A stretch of DNA of 64,000 bases, taken from Candidatus Binatia bacterium (GTDB lineage Bacteria > Desulfobacterota > Binatia > UBA1149 > JAJCZL01). Positions within the stretch are counted from its first letter, which is position 1. Each line of letters opens with the position of its first letter. A program made the position numbers and the translations under genes. Shown here in pieces: positions 1 through 9,946 of the stretch. The stretch is taken from NCBI GenBank assembly GCA_028278325.1, contig JANQEO010000063.1, positions 62,001 to 126,000 of the forward strand, read 5' to 3'. The notes beneath the pieces were generated by a model. That model did not search any database and was not told the origin of the DNA. It saw only the letters and a program-made list of their open reading frames with translations.

Positions 1-457
1 TGCCGAGGCCGGGCACGTTGCCGGCCAGAGAGTAGAATACCAAACGCGGACCTTGCAGCCTCACGCGGTTGCCGTTGACGTCGACCTTGGGTTGCTCCAG
101 GTCGGAGGCATCCGTGACTTCGTCTTCGAGCAGCCGTTCGAGAGATTCCCTGGTGATCACCGAAAAGATGTTGTCGATGCCCCTGGTGAGCATGCCGCTA
201 CTCAGGTTGAGCCGCTCGGCCAGAAGGGTGGTGGCGCGGTGACGGGGCGGGTAGTCCGGGTCTGTCCAACGGCCGGCGGCATCGGCGAGCGCGGCGATGA
301 TCTGTTCGTTGGACGTGCCGTCGAGAACGACCCGGCGCGCAGCCAGTGCTCGGTCGATCGACTCAGTCAGGCCGCGTGCCGCCTCATCGTCAAGGTTGGG
401 ACCGGGCGTCGGGTTTCCGGGAGCGGCCGCTGTGGTATCGGATTTCACAGTTTCCAT
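1..457 (-). CDS. LuxC-like acyl-CoA reductase, N-terminal part (runs off window)
   Basis: My translation from the ATG at 457-455 gives about 152 residues with no stop before the window edge, so only the N-terminal third is present. The visible end reads GPRLVFYSLAGNVPG, the glycine-asparagine region characteristic of the LuxC acyl-CoA/acyl-protein reductase family. These enzymes reduce an activated acyl group to an aldehyde with NADPH. The first 40 residues are Pro/Ala-rich and probably not part of the fold. The ATG overlaps the stop of the upstream luxE-like gene by one base (TAATG), so translation of the two is probably coupled. The active-site cysteine would lie outside the window and cannot be checked. 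Confidence 0.8.
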   Translation of the reverse strand, partial: METVKSDTTAAAPGNPTPGPNLDDEAARGLTESIDRALAARRVVLDGTSNEQIIAALADAAGRWTDPDYPPRHRATTLLAERLNLSSGMLTRGIDNIFSVITRESLERLLEDEVTDASDLEQPKVDVNGNRVRLQGPRLVFYSLAGNVPGLG

Positions 458-1527
458 TACTCGACTAGCGCTCTCATCAGTTGGGAACAACCGCGCGCCT
501 CGGCCAGCGCGGCGCGCCCGAGCATCTCGAAGCCGTCGCCCCGCACACGCCCCAGGTCGAGGGTTTGAAGGGCCGATACGGACTCCCAGTTGGCCAGGTC
601 GAAGTGCTTCAGAATGCCGACCTCCCCTGCGGGCACAGGCGCCAGGGTCGACGGGTCCACGACTACGGTCTCGACCCAGGCTGGGCCTACCTTGGCCCGC
701 TTCGACAGTCTTCCACGAAAACGGTTCAGCACACAATCGTCGTAGAACTGCGAAAGCATCTCGGTCATGCCGTACTCGTTGACGCAGAGATAGCCTGGCA
801 CGTGTAGGTAGGTCCATGCCGCCTTTACGAGCCCGCGGGCCGATAGTACGTGCGACTCGCCCTTGCGTCCTCCGGTGTCGACCAGCCGGCTATCGGCCGG
901 CAGCCTCAGCTCGAGGCCGCGCTTACGCAACTCGGCGAAGAGGGTCGTGAAGGCGGAGCTCACACCGAGCAAGAGAGTCGGGAAGGTCCCCTCGGCCCTC
1001 TGGCGAAGCCAGGCGATCGCCTCTTCGACGTCGAGTCGTCCTTGGGAATCGAAGGCAGACAAGACGGGCCGGCCGTCAGCCAGTTCGGTGCACCAGCTGA
1101 ACATCTGTCCCAGAGAAGACTCCGGGTGGGTAGCGGCCGTCGGTCCGATGACGAGAGTTGCCATGGGCCCTGGTTCGTCCGGTAGGACCATGTCGCTGAA
1201 GTGAGCAAGTGCCGATGCTTTGTAAGTGTCGAGCTCGAACACCGGATGGCGGCTGCGCTCCGAGGCGCCGCGGGTCGTGCCACTGCTGAGAAAGACGCGA
1301 ACGGCTCCGTCCTCACTGTCGTGAATCCGGCCTTTGAAACCCTCGGCCGGGAAGGCGGGTATGGCTTGCCAGTCGTCGAGGTCGCCGGGCGTCACGCCGC
1401 GCGAGTCGCAAAAGCGTCGGTACACCGACGAGGCAGCGTACTGGTGAGAGAAGACACGCAAGGCCATGGAATTGAAATCCGCGCCTTCGCCTCGCGCCGC
1501 GATGAAAGCTGCAATGTCTTCTCTCAT
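457..1527 (-). CDS. luxE: LuxE-family acyl-protein synthetase
   Basis: A protein of 356 residues, close to the usual LuxE length (about 370). It has an adenylate-forming SSGTT loop at residues 81-85 and a conserved GPTAATHPESS stretch near 128-139. Cys347 sits in ARGCSQ only nine residues from the C-terminus, where LuxE proteins carry the cysteine that receives the acyl group. LuxE activates a fatty acid with ATP and passes it, as a thioester on this cysteine, to the LuxC reductase, whose gene follows with a one-base overlap. No luciferase subunit genes are nearby, so the aldehyde product is probably used in lipid metabolism and not for light. The assignment to the family is firm; the acyl substrate is unknown. 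Confidence 0.85.
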   Translation of the reverse strand: MREDIAAFIAARGEGADFNSMALRVFSHQYAASSVYRRFCDSRGVTPGDLDDWQAIPAFPAEGFKGRIHDSEDGAVRVFLSSGTTRGASERSRHPVFELDTYKASALAHFSDMVLPDEPGPMATLVIGPTAATHPESSLGQMFSWCTELADGRPVLSAFDSQGRLDVEEAIAWLRQRAEGTFPTLLLGVSSAFTTLFAELRKRGLELRLPADSRLVDTGGRKGESHVLSARGLVKAAWTYLHVPGYLCVNEYGMTEMLSQFYDDCVLNRFRGRLSKRAKVGPAWVETVVVDPSTLAPVPAGEVGILKHFDLANWESVSALQTLDLGRVRGDGFEMLGRAALAEARGCSQLMRALVE

Positions 1528-1601
1528 GATCCCAACTACCGAGGGCTTGCCACGCCAGCGGGCCGGGTTGCACTGCCCGAGCCCGCGCGTAGGGTATCTG
1601 C

Positions 1602-2030
1602 ATGCCGGACGAGGATATATCCGAACTCGAGGAACTCTTCTACGAGGGCACGGATCTGCACGGCGAAGGACGCTCTGAAGAAGCCCTGGCCGTGTTCGAG
1701 AAATGCCTCGACATAGATCCCGACTACAAGGACGCGCTCCTGGGCAAGGCCATGGTGTTACTCGGCCAGGAGAAGTTCGACGACGCTATCGCACTGGCCA
1801 ATCGCATCGTCGAGCTCGACCCCGACGATATCCTCGCCTACACGAACCTTTCGATGTTCTACCAGCGTGCCGGCAAGATCTCGGAAGCTGAAGAAGCCGG
1901 AGCCAAGGCGCGTATGCTCGACTGGAAGCGCCAGCTCGAGTCGGGCGAGGCTAGCGGACCGGCTCCGAGCGGGCCCGTGAAGATGCCGACCAAGCCGGTC
2001 GATTCCGGAAGCGGCGGGGACGGCGGCTGA
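1602..2030 (+). CDS. Small TPR-repeat protein
   Basis: A protein of 142 residues made of about three tetratricopeptide repeats (roughly residues 5-110), with typical helix pairs such as EEALAVFEKCLDIDPDYKDA and DDAIALANRIVELDPDD, followed by a Pro/Gly-rich tail. There is no signal peptide or membrane segment, so it is probably a cytoplasmic scaffold. The next gene begins two bases after its stop, implying an operon. Its partner cannot be deduced from sequence. Confidence 0.8.
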   Translation: MPDEDISELEELFYEGTDLHGEGRSEEALAVFEKCLDIDPDYKDALLGKAMVLLGQEKFDDAIALANRIVELDPDDILAYTNLSMFYQRAGKISEAEEAGAKARMLDWKRQLESGEASGPAPSGPVKMPTKPVDSGSGGDGG

Positions 2031-2031
2031 A

Positions 2032-2301
2032 GTGGCCGCCAGGTCCGATGCCGAGATGGTCGCCCGTCTTCTCGACAGGGCCAAGCTCGTGATCGCGGTC
2101 TCCGACGATATCCCGGTAGAGGTCAAGCTCGAGCTACAGCCTCTCATAAGGGAGTTGGCCGGCGCCCTGTCCATCCCTTCGGAAGAGCAGAATCGCGAGC
2201 GGGTGGCCAGCTATTACCAGGCCGCACTCGTGCTCGGTGAGGAATACCCGGATGTCACGGCCCTGCTCGGGGCCGTCGGCAATTTCGTAGACTACTTGTG
2301 A
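2032..2301 (+). CDS. Small helical protein of unknown function
   Basis: A protein of 89 residues starting at GTG 2032, one base after the TGA of the TPR gene (TGAAGTG), so translation is probably coupled. It is soluble, predicted mostly helical, and slightly acidic. I recognise no family. Its conserved-looking codon use and tight coupling to the TPR protein suggest that the two work together. Confidence 0.6.
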   Translation: MAARSDAEMVARLLDRAKLVIAVSDDIPVEVKLELQPLIRELAGALSIPSEEQNRERVASYYQAALVLGEEYPDVTALLGAVGNFVDYL

Positions 2302-2308
2302 GGGGTCA

Positions 2309-2326
2309 GGGGGCCGGATGGCCCCC
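2309..2326. terminator. Candidate bidirectional terminator hairpin
   Basis: A perfect GGGGGCC / GGCCCCC stem with a four-base GGAT loop lies between two convergent genes (stops at 2301 and 2335). No U-tract follows on either strand, so it is a stem-only candidate. Confidence 0.4.
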
Positions 2327-2334
2327 GTCTTCGA

Positions 2335-2613
2335 TCAGCGCTTCTTGAGTTCGCGGAGCTCCTTCTCGCAAAGCTCCTTGTCCCTGGCTTCCCTGGCGAT
2401 CCTGGTCGACAGCGTCTCGCGCTCGTTCTTGAGGTTGACGATCTCGTCTTTGGCCTCGGCTAACTCGGCGCGTACCTGCGGGGCATCGCCGTAGGTCATG
2501 TAGCCGATGAAGAACCCGGCGCCTATCAGTACCAGGGTGATGACGATGCGGCCGGCCCACGTCCAGACAGCCTCGTTCAGTTGCTCCTCGGCGCTCTTGT
2601 TCTCTTCAGTCAT
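2335..2613 (-). CDS. Small membrane-anchored coiled-coil protein
   Basis: A protein of 92 residues. A short acidic N-terminus is followed by one transmembrane helix (about residues 23-43, IVITLVLIGAGFFIGYMTY) and then a charged heptad-rich coiled coil to a basic C-terminus (RELKKR). No family recognised. It resembles small single-pass coiled-coil proteins in topology only. It is transcribed divergently from the enoyl-reductase gene. Confidence 0.6.
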   Translation of the reverse strand: MTEENKSAEEQLNEAVWTWAGRIVITLVLIGAGFFIGYMTYGDAPQVRAELAEAKDEIVNLKNERETLSTRIAREARDKELCEKELRELKKR

Positions 2614-2682
2614 CGATCCCCCTCCTTGGGTGGCAGACTAGTCTCGGCCTCGGTCAACGAAAAGGCTATCAAACCTCCCACC

Positions 2683-2699
2683 CTAGGTCCAAGACCTAG
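2683..2699. promoter_or_regulatory. Perfect 7-bp palindrome, candidate operator
   Basis: CTAGGTC-CAA-GACCTAG lies in the 189-bp divergent intergenic region upstream of the enoyl-reductase-like gene. The perfect dyad suggests a dimeric regulator site; a leader hairpin is the alternative. Confidence 0.4.
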
Positions 2700-2802
2700 C
2701 CGAGCCGTGCCGCACAGCCTTGTACGCTTATCGTGCCTGGTGAAAGGGTGTCGGGTCGCGGCTTGGTTGCGGGTTCTCTTGTCCGCGACTATCGTCGCCG
2801 CG

Positions 2803-3597
2803 ATGACGGTGCCGGATTCGTCCTGGGCAGTGGTGTTGGGAGCATCGAGCGGCTTCGGTGCGGCGGTCTGCAGGCACCTTGCTTCCAAGGGCATCAACAT
2901 CTGCGGTGTGCATCTCGATAGGCGTGCGACGATCGCCGATGCCGAGGAGACCAAGGCCCGGGTCGAAGCCGCCGGGTCTCGCGCGTTGTTCTTCAACAGC
3001 AACGCAGCCGACGCCGACAAGCGGCGCGAGGTGCTCGACACCCTTGCCGGCAGCGCCGGGCGCGGCGACGTCGTGCTGCTCTTTCACTCCCTGGCCTTCG
3101 GGTCCCTCAAGCCTCTGGTGGGCGAGGACGAGGCAGACTCGGCGCGGCAGTCACAGGTGGCGATGACCTTGGATGTCATGGCCAACTCTCTCGTCTACTG
3201 GACCCAGGATCTGGTCTGGAGGGGTTTGATGGGAGAAGGCTCCCGCGTGCTGGCGATGACGTCGGCGGGCTCGACCCGTGCCGCTCCGGGCTACGGGATG
3301 GTGTCGGCGGCGAAGTCGGCTTTGGAGAGTTATATCCGCCAGTTGGCCCTGGAGCTCGGACCACGCGGCATCACGGCCAATGCCATCAGGGCGGGCGTGA
3401 CCGATACGGCGGCGCTTAGAAAGATCCCCGGCAACGAGGATATGAAGAAGCACGCGCTGGGCATCAATCCGGGCGGCAGGCTCACTACCCCCGAAGACGT
3501 CGCTCGCGCAGTGGGGCTGATCGTCGACAGCGATTCCTCGTGGATCTCCGGAAACGTCATCGGCGTGGACGGCGGCGAAGACATAGCCGCCGGTTGA
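2803..3597 (+). CDS. Short-chain dehydrogenase, FabL-like enoyl-ACP reductase
   Basis: A protein of 264 residues from the ATG at 2803. An in-frame extension back to 2581 is GC-rich non-homologous sequence and is discarded. The nucleotide-binding motif is GASSGFG near residues 11-17. The active-site segment is YGMVSAAK, a Tyr-x6-Lys spacing typical of enoyl-ACP reductases and unlike the Tyr-x3-Lys of ordinary SDRs. The RAGVTDTAAL segment and the GGRLTTPEDVA end also fit the FabL/FabI group. It probably reduces trans-2-enoyl-ACP in fatty acid elongation, although a secondary-metabolite or enoyl-CoA role is possible. A small palindrome lies upstream. Confidence 0.75.
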   Translation: MTVPDSSWAVVLGASSGFGAAVCRHLASKGINICGVHLDRRATIADAEETKARVEAAGSRALFFNSNAADADKRREVLDTLAGSAGRGDVVLLFHSLAFGSLKPLVGEDEADSARQSQVAMTLDVMANSLVYWTQDLVWRGLMGEGSRVLAMTSAGSTRAAPGYGMVSAAKSALESYIRQLALELGPRGITANAIRAGVTDTAALRKIPGNEDMKKHALGINPGGRLTTPEDVARAVGLIVDSDSSWISGNVIGVDGGEDIAAG

Positions 3598-3604
3598 TCA
3601 GCCG

Positions 3605-3619
3605 GCCGCCGTTAGCGGC
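3605..3619. terminator. Weak hairpin between convergent genes
   Basis: GCCGC / GCGGC with a five-base loop lies in the 24-bp gap between the stop at 3597 and the convergent stop at 3622. A possible transcription end; short stem, no U-tract. Confidence 0.3.
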
Positions 3620-3621
3620 GC

Positions 3622-4347
3622 TCAAGCCAGGGCGCTGAGTACCAGTCTCTTGATGTCTTGGAGGGTCGCGTAGCCGATCAGACCGATGATCGCCACCCAG
3701 CCTGCGGCCGCGAACGGAAGGTGCAGGCGCTCGAGACCGAGATCGAGGGACTCGAGCAGATAGAAGAACACCTTGCCGCCGTCGAGGGGTGGCAAGGGTA
3801 TCAGGTTGAGAACCGCCAGGTTCAAATTCAGCACGATGGCGAGTTGGGTCGCTCTCAGCATGCTCGTGCCCACGAAGTCGCCACCGTCGGCGACGATCCC
3901 TACCACCCCGTTCAATTCCTGAGGCCTGTCGAACAACGCCGGTATGATCAACGCCACCGAGACGATGGCGTCGACCGTGCGCACGAAGGCATCGCCGAGT
4001 ACCTCGGTTACAGTGATGGGGCCGGCGAGCATCTCGAGCATCGCGAACAGGATGCCGGCCGCGAAGATGTTGGCCAGCGGACCGCCGAGAGCGAAGAGGA
4101 TTCGTTTCTTGATGGACAACGCGAAGAAACCCGACTCCTCGGTGATGTCGGGCATGACGTAGCCGCCGATGGGAATCCAGGAGAGCCTGTACTCCGTACC
4201 TCCCCTCTTGACCGACCATAGGCTCGGACCCAGACCCACCGAGAACCTCGCAACCGGTATGCGCAGGAAGCGTGCCGCGTAGAAGTGGCCGAGCTCGTGG
4301 ACGAGGATGAAGAAGCTGAGCAGCGCGAAGACGAGGAAATAACTCAT
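3622..4347 (-). CDS. Site-2 protease family (M50) membrane metalloprotease
   Basis: A protein of 241 residues from the ATG at 4347; an upstream in-frame ATG at 4392 would add 15 non-hydrophobic residues before the first helix. The zinc-binding HELGH motif is at residues 17-21 in the first helix. The second motif, LIPLPPLDGG, is at about 182-191 and supplies the metal-binding Asp. There is no full-length PDZ domain between them, so this is a compact member and not a full RseP. It should cleave membrane-embedded substrates, for example anti-sigma factors or signal-peptide remnants. It stands alone here, so its substrate is unknown. Confidence 0.8.
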   Translation of the reverse strand: MSYFLVFALLSFFILVHELGHFYAARFLRIPVARFSVGLGPSLWSVKRGGTEYRLSWIPIGGYVMPDITEESGFFALSIKKRILFALGGPLANIFAAGILFAMLEMLAGPITVTEVLGDAFVRTVDAIVSVALIIPALFDRPQELNGVVGIVADGGDFVGTSMLRATQLAIVLNLNLAVLNLIPLPPLDGGKVFFYLLESLDLGLERLHLPFAAAGWVAIIGLIGYATLQDIKRLVLSALA

Positions 4348-4479
4348 AGGCGGGCCAATTTCCTTGATAGGTTGCCGCCGTCGGGCTTGCAAGGCGCTCG
4401 CGGCGCTGACGGGGGTGAGCGAGGCTGTTATCTGCTCATGCCATGGCGAACGCCGTAGCGAAGCGCAGGAGTCGCGTGT

Positions 4480-5283
4480 CTATGCGTGCGGTTTGCGTCC
4501 CCACATAAGGATTCTGCGAAACGGGTACGTATAGGGGCTCACCTCGCCGATGCTTTCGAGCAGCAACTCCTCGTAGCGGCTCGAGAACGCTCCGTGGAGC
4601 TCGTCGGGCAGGCGTCGCTTATACGCGGTCAGCAGCGTTCCCTTGCTCCATTCGACCACGTCGCGACTGGAGGGCAGCTCGTGGGAATAGACGACCTCTT
4701 TGGCGGAACTGTCGTCGAGACCGATGGCGAGTAGCAGCTCGGCATACTCGGCCGTTTCGAGCACCGGCCAGTTCAGTCTGAAATCGCCGAGGGCACTCGA
4801 AAAAGGTTCGTAGGCTGCGGCCGCCAGCGCAGCGGTGTGTGAGGGGTGGCGGTGGTTGCCGGGAATCTGTACGGCAAGCTGGCCTCCATCGGCAACCATT
4901 GCGGCCAGCGAGGTGAAGAGCTTGGGGTGGTCCGGTATCCACTGGAGCGCGGCGTTCGAGAAGACCAGATCGAAGGTGTGATCGGCCCGAAAGGCGGCGA
5001 TGTCACAGAGTTCGAATTCCAAGCCCGGGATCCGCCACCCGGAGCTGCGTGCGAGCATCTCCGGCGATGAATCTATGCCCAGGGTTTCGGACGCCTCGAG
5101 GGTTTCGTGGAGGTGACGGGTCAGTTCCCCCGTGCCGCAGCCCAGATCTATGACGCGCATTGCGGGCCGGGCCTCGACCATGGCGAGCAGATCGAAGAAG
5201 GGTTGCTGGCGCTCCCTCTTGAAACGCTCGTACTGCTCCGGATCCCAAGCGGTGGAACCCGCGCTGTCCGAGGAGCGGCTCAC
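4480..5283 (-). CDS. Trans-aconitate methyltransferase-like SAM methyltransferase
   Basis: A protein of 267 residues. SAM-binding motif I, VIDLGCGTGELTRHL, is at residues 44-58, followed by GIDSSPEML (motif II) and a DLVFSNAALQWIPDH segment characteristic of the Tam family. Tam methylates trans-aconitate, which inhibits aconitase. The WDPEQYERF N-terminus and the C-terminal YTYPFRRILMWGRK also fit Tam. Monocistronic, divergent from the luciferase-like gene. The exact substrate is not provable from sequence. Confidence 0.75.
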   Translation of the reverse strand: MSRSSDSAGSTAWDPEQYERFKRERQQPFFDLLAMVEARPAMRVIDLGCGTGELTRHLHETLEASETLGIDSSPEMLARSSGWRIPGLEFELCDIAAFRADHTFDLVFSNAALQWIPDHPKLFTSLAAMVADGGQLAVQIPGNHRHPSHTAALAAAAYEPFSSALGDFRLNWPVLETAEYAELLLAIGLDDSSAKEVVYSHELPSSRDVVEWSKGTLLTAYKRRLPDELHGAFSSRYEELLLESIGEVSPYTYPFRRILMWGRKPHA

Positions 5284-5330
5284 GATCCGTAGCTTGCCAT
5301 AACCGCGCCATCTACGCAGACACTCCGATC

Positions 5331-6179
5331 ATGAAGATAGGATTGTTCGCCATCAACATGGGAGCCTGCGCTGAACCGGAATCCGCCGCGAGAGTCGCGC
5401 GCACCGCGGAAGAAGCCGGATTTGAATCTCTATGGACGGCCGAGCACGTCGTTCTTCCCGACCCTCACGAGCCGCCGTCTCCTTTGCCCCCGGAAGCCGC
5501 GCTGCTCGATCCCGCCGTGTCCCTCGCCTTCATCGCGGCCCATACCAGCAAGATTCTATTGGGCACGGGCATCATCATCTTGCCTCAGCGCAACCCTCTG
5601 GTGCTCGCCAAAGAGCTGGCCAGTGTCGACGTGCTCTCGAAAGGCAGACTGATCTTCGGTGTGGGTATCGGTTACCTGGAACCCGAGTTCAGTGCGCTCA
5701 ATGTACCGTTCGACAACAAGGGCCCGAGGACCATCGAGTATATCGAGGCAATGAAAGCGATATGGAGCGAGCCCAAGCCGGCCTACGACGGGCGGTTCTT
5801 TTCCTTCTCGGGAGTACAGTCCTACCCGCGACCCCATCAGTCGCCGCACCCTCCTATAGTAATGGGCGGACTGTCCAAGCCTGCTTTCCGTCGTTCGGTG
5901 ACTCACGCTAACGGTTGGTACGGTTTCATGCTCGATCATGACCAAACCCGCGACTGCATCGATGGTCTCGAAGCCGCAGCCGCGCAGCACACCCGGCCTG
6001 CGGACCTCGGTAGACTCGAAACAAGCGTGACTCCGTCGGTGGAGATCGACGTGGATTCTGCCAAGCGTTACGCCGACATGGGTGTGGACAGGCTGATACT
6101 GTTTTCGCCGGCCCAAGATGCCGATGACCTGGTCGCTTTCGTGGAGAGCACGGCCGCCCGGCTGATCGGCAAGGTCTGA
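5331..6179 (+). CDS. Luciferase-like (LLM class) flavin/F420-dependent oxidoreductase
   Basis: A protein of 282 residues with the TIM-barrel LLM fold. The N-terminal MKIGLFAINMG strand, the AEEAGFESLWTAEHVVLP segment and the SKGRLIFGVGIGYLEPEF block match F420-dependent members (the TIGR03619-like group). Such enzymes transfer hydride to or from small organic substrates using F420 or FMN. An F420-type NADP reductase gene is present 49 kb away in the same window, consistent with F420 use but not proof. It is a distant relative of LuxA and lacks the size and partner of a true luciferase subunit. Confidence 0.8.
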   Translation: MKIGLFAINMGACAEPESAARVARTAEEAGFESLWTAEHVVLPDPHEPPSPLPPEAALLDPAVSLAFIAAHTSKILLGTGIIILPQRNPLVLAKELASVDVLSKGRLIFGVGIGYLEPEFSALNVPFDNKGPRTIEYIEAMKAIWSEPKPAYDGRFFSFSGVQSYPRPHQSPHPPIVMGGLSKPAFRRSVTHANGWYGFMLDHDQTRDCIDGLEAAAAQHTRPADLGRLETSVTPSVEIDVDSAKRYADMGVDRLILFSPAQDADDLVAFVESTAARLIGKV

Positions 6180-6189
6180 ACGGCAGCCG

Positions 6190-8022
<1,833 letters not shown>

Positions 8023-8035
8023 GCGCGGTCCCCGT

Positions 8036-8335
8036 TCAGTCTTTCATCCGTGACTTGGTTATCTCTTTGTGGTGGTGGGCATCGAGTCTGTTCAGCACTA
8101 CTGCATAGGCGAGGATGATTACTACGAAGGCGATGATGCTGCCTTGTTGCGCGAACCAGAAACCCAGCGGGAAGCCGCCGAGGGTGAAGGAGTTCAGCTT
8201 CTCGACTAGCACTACGCCCAGCCCCAGTCCGAGCACGGCCCACAGGCCCAGAAGCGCGGCCATCACGGTCAGGTTGGCGCGCCAGTAGCGTGACAGCGCT
8301 CTCGATACCTCGGCTTCTCTCTCGCTTGGGCTCAT
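8036..8335 (-). CDS. DUF4212 small subunit of sodium/solute symporter
   Basis: A protein of 99 residues from the ATG at 8335. A GTG at 8371 would add 12 residues before the conserved region. It has two transmembrane helices (about residues 22-42 and 55-77) with the GFPLGFWFAQQGSI loop typical of DUF4212 proteins, which accompany VC_2705-type SSS carriers. It is the first gene of a two-gene operon with the large symporter subunit. Confidence 0.85.
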   Translation of the reverse strand: MSPSEREAEVSRALSRYWRANLTVMAALLGLWAVLGLGLGVVLVEKLNSFTLGGFPLGFWFAQQGSIIAFVVIILAYAVVLNRLDAHHHKEITKSRMKD

Positions 8336-8501
8336 CTTCGCGTGTGTGCCGCACCCCGGCGGTTGCGCCACGGCGCCGGAACGCTAGTAGCCGCCAGATG
8401 CCTTTGCAAGCCTACTATGCCGGGCGCGTCTTTGGGTCGGATCGGGGTTGCTTGCGGCATACTGGCATCTTCCCGGACGATCAGGCAGCGTGGCCGCCGT
8501 C

Positions 8502-9893
8502 ATGAGCGACGTCCCACTGCATTACCTGACCCTGACGGAGTTGGCCTCTCTGTTGAGAGACCGGAGCCTGTCACCCGTCGAAGTCACCACGGCCCTTCTC
8601 GAGCGCATCGATTCGTTGAACGGCAAGCTCGGCGCCTACGCCCGTACGATGCCCGAACTCGCCCTGGAGCAGGCACGCAAAGCGGAACAAGAGATCGCAG
8701 CCGGCGATTACCGCGGTCCCTTGCACGGTGTCCCGCTGGCGCTCAAGGACCTATGTGCGACGCAGGAAACGGTGACGGGCTGTGGCTCCAAGATTCTGGC
8801 GGAGTGGGAGCCCGACTACGACGCCACGGTGGTGACCCGCTTGATGGCGGCGGGGGCCGTCATCCTCGGCAAGCTGACCATGACGGAGTTCGCAGGTACC
8901 GGGTACCATCCCGAAGCGATCGCTCCCGTGAATCCCTGGGGTGAGGCGCGCTGGCCGGGGCTGTCTTCGAGTGGTTCGGGTGTAGCCACGGCTGCCGGGC
9001 TTTGCTTCGGCGCCACCGGGACCGACACCGGCGGATCGATACGGCTACCTTCCGGTGCCTGCGGTGTCGTCGGCATCAAACCCACTTACGGACGCGTCAG
9101 CCGTCACGGGGTCTTTCCTCTCTGTGACACCCTCGATCACGTTGGTCCCATGGCACGAAGCGTTGCAGACGCAGCGGTCATGCTCGAGGCCATGGCGGGG
9201 CGCGACGAACAGGACCAGACCTCGCTTACTCAGCCGGTGGAGTCCTATGGTGCCGCGGTCGGTGCGGGCGTCGCTGGGGTCAAAGTCGGCATCGATCCGG
9301 AATACTGCTCCTCGGGAACCGACCCTGAAGTGTACGCCGCCTTGCGTGACGCCGTCGAGGTCCTCGGATCTCTCGGGGCCGAGGTGCGTGAGATCACCAT
9401 GCCTTCCATGCAGGAATCTCTGGCGGCGTGGATGACGGTTTTTTCGGCGGATGCTCTCGCCGTTCACGAGCAGTGGTATCCCGAGCGAGCCGAGGACTAC
9501 GGTCCGGCGTTTCGCCTCTACCTCGATGGCGGCGCCAACGTGAGCGGCGCCGACTATTCGAGGGCTCAGGTCACGAGGTTGGCCCTACGGCGGGGGATGG
9601 ATGCCGTGTTCGGTGAGGTCGACGTCATAGCCTGCCCGGCCTGTGCCCTGCCGGCACAGCTTTTGGACGAGAGGGCGGTGGAAGACGCTCTGGCCATGCC
9701 TTCGGTCGCTTTCACGGCGCCTTACAATCTGACGGGCGATCCGTCGGTCACGCTGCCCAGTGGCTTCAACGGCGAGGGTTTACCCTTGAGCCTCCAGCTG
9801 CTCGGACGGCACCTCGACGAGATGCTGTTGATTCGCGTCGCCTCCGCATACGAACAGGCCGGCGAGTGGTATAGGCGCCATCCCGGCCTCTAG
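8502..9893 (+). CDS. Amidase signature family hydrolase
   Basis: A protein of 463 residues from the ATG at 8502. The Ser-cisSer-Lys triad is visible: Lys in VPLALKDL (about residue 82), the cis-Ser in LSSSGSGVATAAG (about 155) and the nucleophile in TDTGGSIRLPSGACG (about 178). Length and motifs fit amidases/GatA-like enzymes that hydrolyse amides. There are no gatB or gatC neighbours, so it is not the tRNA amidotransferase subunit. The substrate is unknown. Confidence 0.85.
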   Translation: MSDVPLHYLTLTELASLLRDRSLSPVEVTTALLERIDSLNGKLGAYARTMPELALEQARKAEQEIAAGDYRGPLHGVPLALKDLCATQETVTGCGSKILAEWEPDYDATVVTRLMAAGAVILGKLTMTEFAGTGYHPEAIAPVNPWGEARWPGLSSSGSGVATAAGLCFGATGTDTGGSIRLPSGACGVVGIKPTYGRVSRHGVFPLCDTLDHVGPMARSVADAAVMLEAMAGRDEQDQTSLTQPVESYGAAVGAGVAGVKVGIDPEYCSSGTDPEVYAALRDAVEVLGSLGAEVREITMPSMQESLAAWMTVFSADALAVHEQWYPERAEDYGPAFRLYLDGGANVSGADYSRAQVTRLALRRGMDAVFGEVDVIACPACALPAQLLDERAVEDALAMPSVAFTAPYNLTGDPSVTLPSGFNGEGLPLSLQLLGRHLDEMLLIRVASAYEQAGEWYRRHPGL

Positions 9894-9946
9894 CCCCCCA
9901 CGGAGGTTATGGCCCGCCGAAGGCCGGCCTCGGCTATCATGGGAGG

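Noticed and set aside
5331-6179. Luciferase alpha subunit (luxA) to go with luxE/luxC
   Set aside because: The protein is a short LLM-class oxidoreductase without a partner beta subunit and matches F420-type members better.
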